Assembly (NCBI GenBank): GCA_037176725.1
Contig: JAZBRS010000074.1
Coordinates: forward strand, 66,468,001-66,532,000
Length of the DNA stretch: 64,000 bases
Reading direction: 5' to 3'
Source of the DNA: Posidonia oceanica
Taxonomy: Eukaryota; Streptophyta; Magnoliopsida; Alismatales; Posidoniaceae
In this document: positions 47,785 to 62,291 of the stretch, piece after piece
Layout: every line of letters begins with the position of its first letter
Position numbering within the stretch: the first letter of the stretch is position 1
Translations under genes and position numbers: made by a program
Notes under the pieces: generated by a model
What the model saw: the letters and a program-made list of their open reading frames with translations, nothing else
What the model was told of the DNA's origin: nothing
Database searches by the model: none

Positions 47785-50700
47785 GGTCGATGGGTTCAAA
47801 ACCTATCCTTTCCGGTCGATAAGTTTGTAACTTATCACCCAACTGTTGCGGTCGGTGGGTCTGAAACCTATCCGTTCTGGTTGATAAGTCCGAAACATAT
47901 CATCCAACCTTTGTGGTCGATAGGTCCGAAACCTATCCTTTCCGGTCGATAAGTCCGTAACTTATCATCCAACCTTTGCGGTCGATGACTTCGAAACCTA
48001 TCCTTTCCAGTCGATAAGTCCGTAACTTATCATCCAACCTTCGCGGTCGATGGGTCCGAAACCTATCCTTTCCGGTCGATAAGTCCGAAACTAATCATCC
48101 AACCTTTGAGGTCGATGGGTCCAAAACCTATCCTTTCGGGTTGATAAGTCCGTAACTTATCATCCAACCTCAGCAGTCGATGAGTTCGAAACCTATCCTT
48201 TCCTGTCGATAAGTACGTAACCGATCATCCAACCTTTGCGGTCGTTGGGTCCGAAACCTATCCTTTCCGGTCGATAAGTCTGAAACTTATCATCCAACCT
48301 TTGCAGTCGATGGGACCAAAACCTATCCTTTCCGGTCGATAAGTCCGTAACTGATCATCCAACCTTTGCGGTCGTTGGGTCCGAAACCTATCCTTTCCGG
48401 TCGATAAGTCCGAAACTTATCGTCCAACCTTTGCGATCGATGGGTCCGAAACCCAACCTTTCCGGTCGATAAGTCAGAAACTTGTCATCCAACCTCTGTG
48501 GTCGAAAGGTCCAAAACCTATCCTTTCCGGTCGATAAGTCCGAAACTTATCATCCAACCTTTGAGGACGATGGGTCCGAAACCGATCCTTTCCGGTTGAT
48601 AAGTCCGTAACTTATCATCCAACCTCTGCAGTCGATGAGTTCAAAACCTATCCTTTCCGGTCGATAAGTACGTAACTGATCAACCAACCTTTGCGGTCGT
48701 TGGGACCGAAACCTATCCTTTCCGGTTGATAAGTCCGTAACTTATCATCCAACCTTTGCGGACGATAGGTCCGAAAACTATCCTTTCCGGTCGATCAGTA
48801 CGAAACTTATCATCCAACCTATGGGTCGATGGGTCCAAAACCTATCCTTTCCGGTCGATAAGTCCGAAACTTATCATCCAACCAATGTAGTCGCTTGGTC
48901 CGAAACCTATCTTCTCCGGTCGATAAGTCCGTAACTTATCATCCAACCTTTGCGGTCGATGGGTCCGAAACCAATCCATTCTGATCGATAAGTACGAAAC
49001 TTATCATCCAACCTGTGCAGTCGATAGCACCGAAACCAATCCTTTCCGGTCGATAAGTCCGAAACATATCATCCAACCTTTGCGGTCGATGGGTCCGAAA
49101 CCTATCCTTTCCGGTCGATAAGTCTGAAAATTAACTTCCAACCTATGCGGCCGATAGGTCCGAAACCTATCCTTTCCGGTCGATAAGTCCGAAACTTATC
49201 ATACAACCTTCGCGGCCGATAGGTCCGAAACCTATCCATTCCGGTCGATAAGTCCGTAACTTATCATCCAACCTTTGCGGTCGATGGGTCCGAAACCAAT
49301 CCTTTCCGGTCGATAAGTCTGTAACAAATCATCCAACCTTTGCGGTCGATGGGCCCGAAACCTATCGTTTCAGGTCGATAACTCCGAAACTTAACATCCA
49401 ACCATTGTGGTCGATAGGTTTGAAACCTATCCTTTCCGGTCGATATGTCCGAAACTTATCATCCAACCTTTGCGATCGATGGGTCCGAAACAAATCATTT
49501 CCGGTCGATAAGTCGGAAACTTATCATACAACCATTGCGGTCGATAGGTCTGAAACCTAACCTTTCCGGTCGATAAGTCCGTAACTTATCAACCAACCTT
49601 TGCGGTCTAAGGGTCCGAAACCTATCCTTTCCGGTCGATAAGTCCGTAATTTATCATCCAACCATTGCGGTCGATGGGTCCGAAACCTATCCTTTCCGGT
49701 CGATAAGTCCGTAACTTATCATCCAACCTCTGCGGTCAATGAGTTCGAAACCTATCCTTTTCGGTCGATAAGGCCGTAACTTATCATGGAACCTTTGCGG
49801 TCGATGGGTCCGAAACCTACCCATTCCGGTCGATAAGTCCGAAACATATCATCCAACCTGTGCGGTCGATGGGTTCAAAACCTATCCTTTCCGGTCGACA
49901 AGTCCGTAACTTATCATCCAACCGTCGCTGTCGATGGGTCCGAAACCTATCCTTTCCAGTCGATAAGTCCGAAACTTATCATCCAACCTTTGCGGTCGAT
50001 GGGTCCGAAACCTATCCTTTTCGGTCGATAAGACCGAAACTTATCTTCCAACCTTTGTGGTCGATAGGTCCGAAACCTATCCTTTCCGGTCGATAGGTCC
50101 GAAACTTATCATCCAGCCTTTGCGGTCGATGGGTCCGAAACCTATCCATTCCGGTCGATAAGTCCGAAACTTATCATACAACCTTTCCGGTCGAAAGGTC
50201 CGAAAACTATCCTTTCCGGTCGATAAGTCCGTAACTTATCATCCAACATTTGCGGTCGATGGGTCCAAAACCTATCCTTTCCGGTCGATAAGTCCGAAAC
50301 TTATCATCCAACCATTGCGGTCGATAGGTCCGAAACCTATCCATTTTGGTCGATTAGTCCGAAACTTATCGTCCAACCTTTGCGGTCGATGGGTCCGAAA
50401 CCCATCCTTTCTGGTCGATATGTCCGAAACTTATAATCCAACCTTTGCGGTCGATAGGTCCGAAACCTATCCTCTCCGGTCGATAAGTCCGTAACTTATC
50501 ATCCAACCTTTGCTGTCGATGGGTCCGAAACCAATCCTTTCCGGTCGATATGTCCGTAACTTATCATCCAACCTCTGCGGTCGATGGGTCTGAAGCCTAT
50601 CCTTTCTGGTTGATAAGTCCGTAACTTATCAACCAACCTCTACAGTCGATGGGTCCGAAACCTATCCATTCCGGTCGATAAGTCCGTAACTTATCATCCA

Positions 50701-51946
50701 TCCTTTGCGGTCGTTGGGTCCGAAACCTATCCGTTCCGGTCGAAAAGTCCGTAACTTATCATCCAACCTTTGCGGTCGTTGCATCCGAAACCTATCCTTT
50801 CCGGTCGATAAGTCTGAAACCTTTCATCCAACCTTTGCGGACGATGGGTCCAAAACCTATCCTTTCCGGTCGATAAGTCCGTAACTTAACATCCAACCTT
50901 TACGGTCGATAGGTCAGAAAGATATCCATTCCGATCGCTAAGTCAGTAACGTACCATTCAACCTTTGCGATCGATGGGTCCGAAACCTATCCTTTCCGGT
51001 CGTTAAGTACGTAACTTATCATCTAACCTTTGCGGTCGATGGGTTCGAAACCTATCCTTTCAAGTCGATAAGTCCGTAACTTATCATCCAACCTTTGCGG
51101 TCGATAGGTCCGAAACTTATCCTTTCCGATCGATAAGTCAGTAACTTACCATCCAACCTTTGCGATCGATGGGTCCGAAACCTATCCTTTCCGGTCGCTA
51201 AGTCCGTAACTTATCATCTAACCTTCGCAGTCGATGGGTTCGAAACCTATCCTTTCTAGTCAATAAGTCCGTAACTTATCATCCAACGTTTGTGGTCGAT
51301 TGGTCCGAATCCTATCCTTTCCGGTCGACAAGTTCGAAACTTCATCATCCAACCATTGCGGTCGATGGGTCCGAAACCTATCCTTTCCGGTGGTTAAGTC
51401 CGTAAATTATCACATCCAACCATTGCGGTCGATGAGTTCGAAACCTTTCCTTTCCAGTCGATAAGTCCGTAACTGATCATCCAACCTTTGCGGTCGTTGG
51501 GTCCGAAACCTATCCTTTCCGGTCGATAAGTCCGAAACTTATCGTCCAACCGTTGCGATCGATGGGTCCGAAACCCATCCTTTCCGGTCGATAAGTCCGA
51601 AACTTGTCATCAAACCTTTGTGGTCGAAAGGTCCAAAACCTATCCTTTCCGGTCGATAAGTCCGAAACTTATCATCCAACCTTTGAGGATGATGGGTCCG
51701 AAACATATCCTTTCAAGTCGATAAGTCCGTAACATATCATCCAACCTATGCGGTTTATGGGTCCAAAACCTATCCTTTCCGGTCGATAAGTCCGAAACTT
51801 ATCATCCAACCTTTGCGGTGGATGGGTTCAAAACCTATCCCTTCCGTTCGATAAGTCCGTAACTTATCATCCATCTGTTGCGGTCAATGGGTCCGAAACC
51901 TATCCTTTCCAGTCGAAAAGTCCGAAACTTATCATTCAACCTTTGC

Positions 51947-51982
51947 GGTCGATGTGTCCGAAACATATCTTCCAACCGTTGC
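51947..51982 (+). repeat. 36-bp hybrid half-unit, type 2
   Basis: Copy 2 homologue of 41635 (displacement 10,312, after the private insertions). Confidence 0.83.
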
Positions 51983-54900
51983 GGTCGATGGGTTCAAAAC
52001 CTAACCTTTCCGGTCGATAAGTCAGTAACTTATCACCCAACTGTTGTGGTCGATGGGTCCGAAACCTATCCTTTCCGGTCGATAAGTCCGAAACATATCA
52101 TCCAACCTTTGTGGTCGATAGGTCCGAAACCTATCCTTTCCGGTCGATAAGTCCGAAACGTATCATCCAACCTTTGCAGTCGATGGGTCCGAAACCTATC
52201 CTTTCCGGTTGATAAGTCCGTAACTTATCATCCAACCTTTGCGGTCGATGAGTTCGAAACCTATCCTTTCCGGTCGATTAGTCCGTAACTTATCATCCAA
52301 CCTTCACGGTCGATGGGTCCGAAACCTATCCTTTCCGGTCGATAAGTCCGAAACTTATCATCCAACCATTGAGGTCGATGGGTCCGAAACCTATCCTTTC
52401 CGGTTGATAAGTCTGTAACTTATCATCCAACCTCAGCAGTCGATGAGTTCGAAACCTATCCTTTCCTGTCGACAAGTACGTAACTAATCATCCAACCTTT
52501 GCGGTCGTTGGGTCAGAAACCAATCCATTCCGGTCGATAAGTCTGAAACTTATCATCCAACCTTTGCAGTCGATGGGTCCAAAACCTATCCTTTCCGGTC
52601 GATAAGTCCGTAACTGATCATCCAACCTTTGCTGTCGTTGGGTCCGAAACCTATCCTTTCCGGTCGATAAGTCCGAAACTTATCATCCAACCTTTGCGAT
52701 CGATGGGTCCGAAACCTATCCTTTCCGGTCGATAAGTCCGAAACTTATCGTCCAACCTTTGTGGTCGATAGGTCCAAAACCTATCCTTTCCGGTCGATAA
52801 GCCCGAAACTTATCATCCAACCTTTGAGGTCGATGGGTCCGAAACCGATCCTTTCCGGTTGATAAGTCCGTAACTTATCATCCAACCTCTGCAGTCGATG
52901 AGTTCAAAACCTATCCTTTCCGGTCGATAAGTACGTAACTGATCATCCAACCTTTGCGGTCGTTGGGACCGAAACCTATCCTTTCCGGTCGATAAGTCAG
53001 TAACTTATCATCCAACCTTTGCGGTCGATAGGTCCGAAACCTATCCTTTCCGGTCGATCAGTACGAAACATATCATCCAACCTTTGGGTCGAAGGATCCG
53101 AAACCTATCCTTTCCGGTCGATAAGTCCGAAACTTATCATCCAACCATTGTAGTCGCTAGGTCCGAAACCTATTCTCTCCGGTCGATAAGTCCGTAACTT
53201 ATCATCCAAGCTTTGCGGTCGATGGGTCCGAAACCTATCCATTCCGGTCGATAAGTCCGAAACTTATCATCCAACCTGTGCAGTCGATAGCACCGAAACC
53301 TATCCTTTCCGGTCGATAAGTCCGAAACATATCATCCAACCTTTGCGGTCGATGGGTCCGAAACCTATCCTTTCCGGTCGATAAGTTCGAAAATTATCTT
53401 CCAACCTTTGCGGCCGATAGGTCCGAAACCTATCCTTTCCGGTCGATAAGTCCGAAACTTATCATACAACCTTTGCGGCCGATTGGTCCGAAACCTATCC
53501 ATTCCGGTCGATAAGTCCGTAACTTATCATCCAACCTTTGCGGTCGATGGGTCCGAAACCTATCCTTTCCGGTCGATAAGTCTGTAACAATCATCCAACC
53601 TTTGCGGTCGATGGGCCCGAAACCTATCGTTTCAGGTCGATAACTCCGAAACTTAACATCCAACCATTGCGGTCGATAGGTTCGAAACCTATCCTTTCCG
53701 GTTGATAAGTCCGAAACTTATCATTCAACCTTTGCGGTCGATGGGTCCGAAACCAATCCTTTCCGGTCAATAAGTCGGAATCTTATCATACAACCTTTGC
53801 GGTCGATAAGTCTGAAACCTATCCTTTCCGGTCGATAAGTCCGTAACTTATCAACCAACCTTTGCGGTCGAAAGGTCCGAAACCTATCCTTTCCGGTCGA
53901 TAAGTCCGTAATTTATCATCCAACCATTGCGGTCGATGGGTCCGAAACCTATCCTTTCTGGTCGATAACTCCGTAACTTATGATCCAACCTCTGCGGTCA
54001 ATGAGTTCAAAACCTATCCTTTCCGGTCGATAAGGCCGTAACTTATCATAGAACCTTTGCGGTCGATGGGTCCGAAACCTTCCCATTCCGGTCGATAAGT
54101 CCGAAACTTATCATCCAACCTGTGCGGTCGATGGGTTCAAAACCTATCCTTTCCGGTCGACAAGTCCGTAACTTATCATCCAACCGTTGCTGTCGATGGG
54201 TCCGAAACCTATCCTTTCCAGTCGATAAGTCCGAAACTTATCATCCAACCTTTGCGGTCGATGGGTTCAAAACCTATCCTTTTCGGTCGATAAGACCGAA
54301 ACTTATCTTCCAACCTTTGTGGTCAATAGGTCCGAAACCTATCCTTTCCGGTCGATAGGTCCGAAACTTATCATCCAGCCTTTGCGGTCGATGGGTCCGA
54401 AACCTATCCAATCCAGTCGATAAGTCCAAAACTTATCATACAACCTTTCCGGTCGATAGGTCCGAAACCTATCCTTTCCAGTCGATAAGTCCGTAACTTA
54501 TCATCCAACCCTTGCGGTCGATGGGTCCGAAACCTATCCTTTCCGGTCGATAAGTCCAAAACTTATCATCTAAACTTTGCGGTCGATAGGTCCGAAACCT
54601 ATCCTCTCCGGTCGATAAGTCCGTAACATATCATCCAACCTTTGCGGTCGATGGGACCAAAACCTATCCTTTCCGGTCGATAAGTCCGTAACTTATCATC
54701 CAACCTCTGCGGTCGATGGGTCCGAATCCTATCCTTTCTGGTCGATAAGTCCGTAACTTATCATCCAACCTCTACGGTCGATGGGTCCAAAACCTATCCT
54801 TTCCGGTCGCTAAGTCCGTAACTTATCATCCAACCATTGCGGTCGTTGGGTCCGAAACCTATCCTTTCCGGTCGTTAAGTCCGAAACTTATCATCCAACC

Positions 54901-57829
54901 TTTGCGGTCGATAGGTCCGAAACCTATCCTCTCCGGTCGATAAGTCCGTAAATTATCATCCAACCTTTGCGGTCAATGGGTACGAAACCTATCCTCTCCC
55001 GTCGATAAGTCCGTAACTTAACATCCAAACTCTGCGGTCGATGGGTCCGAAGTCAATCCATTCTGGTCGATAAGTCCGTAACTTATCAACCAACCTCTAC
55101 GGTCGATGGGTCCGAAACCTATCCTTTCCGGTCGATAAGTCCGTAACTTATCATCCTACCTTTGCGGTCGTTGGGTCCGAAACCTATCCTTTCCGGTCGA
55201 TAAGTCCGTAACTTATCATCGAACCTTTGCGGTCGTTGTGTCCGAAACCTATCCTTTCCGATCGATAAGTCTGAAACCTTTCATCCAACCTTTGCGTACG
55301 ATGGGTCTAAAACCTATCCGTTCCGGTCGATAAGTCTGTAACATAACATCCAACCTTTGCTGTCGATAGGTCCGAAACATATCCTTTCCGATCGATAAGT
55401 CCGTAACTTATCATCCAACCTTTGCGGTCGTTGGGTACGAAACCTATCCTTTCCGGTCGTTAAGTCCGTAACTTATCATCCAACCTTTGCGGTCGATGGG
55501 TCTGAAACCTATCGTTTCAGGTCGATAAGTCCGAAACTTAACATCCAACCATTGTGGTCGATAGGTCCGAAACCAATCCTTTCCGGTCGATAAGTCCGAA
55601 ACTTATCATCCAACCTTTGCGGTCGATGGGTCCGAAACCAATCATTTCCGTTCGATTAGTCCGAAACTTATCATACAACCTTTGCGGTCGATAGGTCCGA
55701 AACCTATCCTTTCCGGTCGATAAGTCCGTAACTTATGATCCAACCTTTGCGGTCGATGGGTCCGAAACCTATCCTTTTCGATCGATTAGTCCGTAATTTA
55801 TCATCCAACCATTGCGGTCGATGGGTCCGAAACCTATTCTCTCCGGTCGATAAGTCCGTAACTTATCATCCAACCACTGCGGTCAATGAGTTCGAAACCT
55901 ATCCTTTCCGGTCGATAAGGCCGTAACTTATCGTCCAACCTTTGCGGTCGATGGGTCCGAAACCTACCCTTTCCGGTCGATAAGTCCGAAACTTATCATC
56001 CAACCTTTGCGGTCGATGGGTTCAAAACCTATCCTTTCCGGTCGATAAGTCGTAACTTATCATCCAACCGTTGCTGTCGATGGGTCCGAAACCTATCCTT
56101 TCCAGTCGATAAGTCCGAAACTTATCATCCAACCATTGTGGTCAATAGGTCCGAAACCTATCCTTTCCGGTCAATAAGTCCGAAACTTATCATCCAGCCT
56201 TTGCGGTCGATGGGTCCGAAACCTAACCTTTCCGGTCGATAAGTCCGAAACTTATCAAACAACCTTTGCGGTTGATAGGTCCGAAACCTATCCTTCCCGG
56301 TCGATAAGTTCGTAACATATCATCCAACCTTTGCGGTCGATGGGTCCGAAACCTATCCTTTCTGGTCGAGAAGTCCGATACTTATCATCCAACCTTTGCG
56401 GTCGATAGGTCCGAAACCTATCCATTCCGGTCGATTTGTCCGAAACTTATCATCCAACCTTTGCGGTCGATGGATCCGAAACCTATCCTTTCCGGTCGAT
56501 AAGTCCGAAACTTATCATCCAACCTTTGCGGTCGATAGGTCCGAAACCCATCCTCTCCGGTCGATAAGTCCCTAACTTATCATCCAACCTTTGCGGTCGA
56601 TGGGTCCGAAACCTATCATTTCCGGTCGATAAGTCCGTAACTTAACATCCAACCTCTACGGTCGATGGGTCCGAAACCTATCCTTTCCGGTCGATAAGTC
56701 CGTAACTTGTCATCCAACCTTTGCGGTCGTTGGGTCCGAAACCTATCCTTTCCGGTCGATAAGTCCGTAACTTATCTTCGAACCGTTGCAGTCGTTGGGT
56801 CCGAAACCTATCCTTTCCGATCGATAAGTCTGAAACCTTTCATCCAACCTTTGCGTACGATGGGTCTAAAACCTATCGTTTCCGGTCGATAAGTCTGTAA
56901 CATAACATCCGACCTTTGCGGTCGATAGGTCTGAAACAAATCCTTTCCGATCGATAAGTCAGTAACTTACCATCCAACCAATGCGATCGATGAGTCCGAA
57001 ACCTATCCTTTCCGGTAGTTAAGTCCGTAACTAATCATCCAACCTTTGCGGTCGATGGGTTCGAAACCTATCCTTTCAAGTCGATAAGTCCGTAACTTAT
57101 CATCAAACCTTTGCGGTCGATGGGTCCGAAACCTATCCTTTCCGGTCGATAAGTCTGAAACCTTTCATCCAACCTTTGCCGACGATGGGTCTAAAACCTA
57201 TCCTTTCCGGTCGATAAGTCCGTAACTTAACATCCAACCTTTGCGGTCGATAGGTCCGAAACATATCCTTTCTGATCGATAAGTCAGTTACTAACTATCC
57301 AACCTTTGCGATCGATGGGTCCGAAACCTATCCTTTCCGGTCGCTAAGTCCGTAACTTGTCATCTAACCTTTGCGGTCGATGGGTTCGAAACCTATGCTT
57401 TCTAGTCAATAAGTCCGTAACTTATCATCCAACCTTTGTGGCCGATAGGTCCGAAACCTATCCTTTCCGGTCGACAAGTCCGAAACTTATCATCCAACCA
57501 TTGCGGTCGATGGGTCCGAAACCTATCCTTTCCGGTTGATAAGTCCGTAACTTATCATCCAACCGGTGCGGTCGATGAGTTCGAAACCAATCCTTTCCGG
57601 TCGATAAGTCCGTAACTGATCATCCAACCTTTGCGGTCGTTGGGTCCGAAAACTATCCTTTCCGGTCGATAAGTCCGAAACTTATCGTCCAACCTTTGCG
57701 TTCGATGGGTCCGAAACCCATCCTTTCCGGTCGATAAGTCCGAAACTTGTCATCCAATCTTTGTGGTCGAAAGGTCCAAAACCTATCCTTTCCGGTCTAT
57801 AAGTCCGAAACTTATCATCCAACCTTTGA

Positions 57830-57865
57830 GGACGATGGGTCCGAAACATATCATCCAACCTATGC
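57830..57865 (+). repeat. 36-bp hybrid half-unit, type 1
   Basis: Copy 3 homologue of 47518 (displacement 10,312). Confidence 0.83.
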
Positions 57866-58060
57866 GGTTTATGGGTCGAAAACCTATCCTTTCCGGTCGA
57901 TAAGTCCGAAACTTATCATCCAACCTTTGCGGTGGATGGGTTCAAAACCTATCCTTTCCGTTCGATAAGTCAGTTACTTATCATCCAACTGTTGCGGTCG
58001 ATGGGTCCGAAACCTATCCTTTCCAGTCGATAAGTCCGAAACATATCATCCAACCATTGC

Positions 58061-58096
58061 GGTCGATGTGTCTGAAACTTATCTTCCAACCGTTGC
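58061..58096 (+). repeat. 36-bp hybrid half-unit, type 2
   Basis: Copy 3 homologue of 47749. The head reads GATGTGTCTG here. Confidence 0.83.
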
Positions 58097-61000
58097 GGTC
58101 GATGGGTTCAAAACCTATCCTTTCCGGTCGATAAGTTTGTAACTTATCACCCAACTGTTGCGGTCGGTGGGTCTGAAACCTATCCGTTCTGGTTGATAAG
58201 TCCGAAACATATCATCCAACCTTTGTGGTCGATAGGTCCGAAACCTATCCTTTCCGGTCGATAAGTCCGTAACTTATCATCCAACCTTTGCGGTCGATGA
58301 CTTCGAAACCAATCCTTTCCAGTCGATAAGTCCGTAACTTATCATCCAACCTTCGCGGTCGATGGGTCCGAAACCTATCCTTTCCGGTCGATAAGTCCGA
58401 AACTAATCATCCAACCTTTGAGGTCGATGGGTCCAAAACCTATCCTTTCGGGTTGATAAGTCCGTAACTTATCATCCAACCTCAGCAGTCGATGAGTTCG
58501 AAACCTATCCTTTCCTGTCGATAAGTACGTAACCGATCATCCAACCTTTGCGGTCGTTGGGTCCGAAACCTATCCTTTCCGGTCGATAAGTCTGAAACTT
58601 ATCATCCAACCTTTGCAGTCGATGGGACCAAAACCTATCCTTTCCGGTCGATAAGTCCGTAACTGATCATCCAACCTTTGCGGTCGTTGGGTCCGAAACC
58701 TATCCTTTCCGGTCGATAAGTCCGAAACTTATCGTCCAACCTTTGCGATCGATGGGTCCGAAACCCAACCTTTCCGGTCGATAAGTCAGAAACTTGTCAT
58801 CCAACCTCTGTGGTCGAAAGGTCCAAAACCTATCCTTTCCGGTCGATAAGTCCGAAACTTATCATCCAACCTTTGAGGACGATGGGTCCGAAACCGATCC
58901 TTTCCGGTTGATAAGTCCGTAACTTATCATCCAACCTCTGCAGTCGATGAGTTCAAAACCTATCCTTTCCGGTCGATAAGTACGTAACTGATCAACCAAC
59001 CTTTGCGGTCGTTGGGACCGAAACCTATCCTTTTCGGTTGATAAGTCCGTAACTTATCATCCAACCTTTGCGGACGATAGGTCCGAAAACTATCCTTTCC
59101 GGTCGATCAGTACGAAACTTATCATCCAACCTATGGGTCGATGGGTCCAAAACCTATCCTTTCCGGTCGATAAGTCCGAAACTTATCATCCAACCAATGT
59201 AGTCGCTTGGTCCGAAACCTATCTTCTCCGGTCGATAAGTCCGTAACTTATCATCCAACCTTTGCAGTCGATGGGTCCGAAACCTATCCATTCTGATCGA
59301 TAAGTACGAAACTTATCATCCAACCTGTGCAGTCGATAGCACCGAAACCAATCCTTTCCGGTCGATAAGTCCGAAACATATCATCCAACCTTTGCGGTCG
59401 ATGGGTCCGAAACCTATCCTTTCCGGTCGATAAGTCTGAAAATTAACTTCCAACCTATGCGGCCGATAGGTCCGAAACCTATCCTTTCCGGTCGATAAGT
59501 CCGAAACTTATCATACAACCTTCGCGGCCGATAGGTCCGAAACCTACCCATTCCGGTCGATAAGTCCGTAACTTATCATCCAACCTTTGCGGTCGATGGG
59601 TCCGAAACCAATCCTTTCCGGTCGATAAGTCTGTAACAAATCATCCAACCTTTGCGGTCGATGGGCCCGAAACCTATCGTTTCAGGTCGATAACTCCGAA
59701 ACTTAACATCCAACCATTGTGGTCGATAGGTTTGAAACCTATCCTTTCCGGTCGATATGTCCGAAACTTATCATCCAACCTTTGCGATCGATGGGTCCGA
59801 AACAAATCATTTCCGGTCGATAAGTCGGAAACTTATCATACAACCATTGCGGTCGATAGGTCTGAAACCTAACCTTTCCGGTCGATAAGTCCGTAACTTA
59901 TCAACCAACCTTTGCGGTCTAAGGGTCCGAAACCTATCCTTTCCGGTCGATAAGTCCGTAATTTATCATCCAACCATTGCGGTCGATGGGTCCGAAACCT
60001 ATCCTTTCCGGTCGATAAGTCCGTAACTTATCATCCAACCTCTGCGGTCAATGAGTTCGAAACCTATCCTTTTCGGTCGATAAGGCCGTAACTTATCATG
60101 GAACCTTTGCGGTCGATGGGTCCGAAACCTACCCATTCCGGTCGATAAGTCCGAAACATATCATCCAACCTGTGCGGTCGATGGGTTCAAAACCTATCCT
60201 TTCCGGTCGACAAGTCCGTAACTTATCATCCAACCGTCGCTGTCGATGGGTCCGAAACCTATCCTTTCCAGTCGATAAGTCCGAAACTTATCATCCAACC
60301 TTTGCGGTCGATGGGTCCGAAACCTATCCTTTTCGGTCGATAAGACCGAAACTTATCTTCCAACCTTTGTGGTCGATAGGTCCGAAACCTATCCTTTCCG
60401 GTCGATAGGTCCGAAACTTATCATCCAGCCTTTGCGGTCGATGGGTCCGAAACCTATCCTTTCCGGTCGATAAGTCCGAAACTTATCATACAACCTTTCC
60501 GGTCGATAGGTCCGAAAACTATCCTTTCCGGTCGATAAGTCCGTAACTTATCATCCAACATTTGCGGTCGATGGGTCCGAAACCTATCCTTTCCGGTCGA
60601 TAAGTCCGAAACTTATCATCCAACCATTGCGGTCGATAGGTCCGAAACCTATCCATTTTGGTCGATTAGTCCGAAACTTATCGTCCAACCTTTGCGGTCG
60701 ATGGGTCCGAAACCCATCCTTTCTGGTCGATATGTCCGAAACTTATAATCCAACCTTTGCGGTCGATAGGTCCGAAACCTATCCTCTCCGGTCGATAAGT
60801 CCGTAACTTATCATCCAACCTTTGCTGTCGATGGGTCCGAAACCAATCCTTTCCGGTCGATATGTCCGTAACTTATCATCCAACCTCTGCGGTCGATGGG
60901 TCTGAAGCCTATCCTTTCTGGTTGATAAGTCCGTAACTTATCAACCAACCTCTACAGTCGATGGGTCCGAAACCTATCCATTCCGGTCGATAAGTCCGTA

Positions 61001-62255
61001 ACTTATCATCCATCCTTTGCGGTCGTTGGGTCCGAAACCTATCCGTTCCGGTCGAAAAGTCCGTAACTTATCATCCAACCTTTGCGGTCGTTGCATCCGA
61101 AACCTATCCTTTCCGGTCGATAAGTCTGAAACCTTTCATCCAACCTTTGCGGACGATGGGTCCAAAACCTATCCTTTCCGGTCGATAAGTCCGTAACTTA
61201 ACATCCAACCTTTACGGTCGATAGGTCAGAAAGATATCCATTCCGATCGCTAAGTCAGTAACGTACCATTCAACCTTTGCGATCGATGGGTCCGAAACCT
61301 ATCCTTTCCGGTCGTTAAGTACGTAACTTATCATCTAACCTTTGCGGTCGATGGGTTCGAAACCTATCCTTTCAAGTCGATAAGTCCGTAACTTATCATC
61401 CAACCTTTGCGGTCGATAGGTCCGAAACATATCCTTTCCGATCGATAAGTCAGTAACTTACCATCCAACCTTTGCGATCGATGGGTCCGAAACCTATCCT
61501 TTCCGGTCGCTAAGTCCGTAACTTATCATCTAACCTTCGCAGTCGATGGGTTCGAAACCTATCCTTTCTAGTCAATAAGTCCGTAACTTATCATCCAACG
61601 TTTGTGGTCGATAGGTCCGAATCCTATCCTTTCCGGTCGACAAGTTCGAAACTTATCATCCAACCATTGCGGTCGATGGGTCCGAAACCTATCCTTTCCG
61701 GTGGTTAAGTCCGTAAATTATCATCCAACCATTGCGGTCGATGAGTTCGAAACCTTTCCTTTCCAGTCGATAAGTCCGTAACTGATCATCCAACCTTTGC
61801 GGTCGTTGGGTCCGAAACCTATCCTTTCCGGTCGATAAGTCCGAAACTTATCGTCCAACCGTTGCGATCGATGGGTCCGAAACCCATCCTTTCCGGTCGA
61901 TAAGTCCGAAACTTGTCATCCAACCTTTGTGGTCGAAAGGTCCAAAACCTATCCTTTCCGGTCGATAAGTCCGAAACTTATCATCCAACCTTTGAGGATG
62001 ATGGGTCCGAAACATATCCTTTCAAGTCGATAAGTCCGTAACATATCATCCAACCTATGCGGTTTATGGGTCCAAAACCTATCCTTTCCGGTCGATAAGT
62101 CCGAAACTTATCATCCAACCTTTGCGGTGGATGGGTTCAAAACCTATCCCTTCCGTTCGATAAGTCCGAAACTTATCATCCAACTGTTGCGGTCGATGGG
62201 TCCGAAACCTATCCTTTCCAGTCGAAAAGTCCGAAACTTATCATTCAACCTTTGC

Positions 62256-62291
62256 GGTCGATGTGTCCGAAACATATCTTCCAACCGTTGC
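62256..62291 (+). repeat. 36-bp hybrid half-unit, type 2
   Basis: Copy 3 homologue of 51947 (displacement 10,309). Confidence 0.83.

Larger units (their letters stand above)
44231..54542 (+). repeat. 10.31-kb higher-order repeat, copy 2
   Basis: Length is 10,312 bp, 3 bp longer than copy 1. The difference comes from two private insertions: ACTTCATCATCC (plus 1) near 51340 and ATTATCACATCC (plus 2) near 51412. Displacement to copy 1 is 10,309 before these and 10,312 after them. Displacement to copy 3 is 10,312 before and 10,309 after. Confidence 0.9.
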
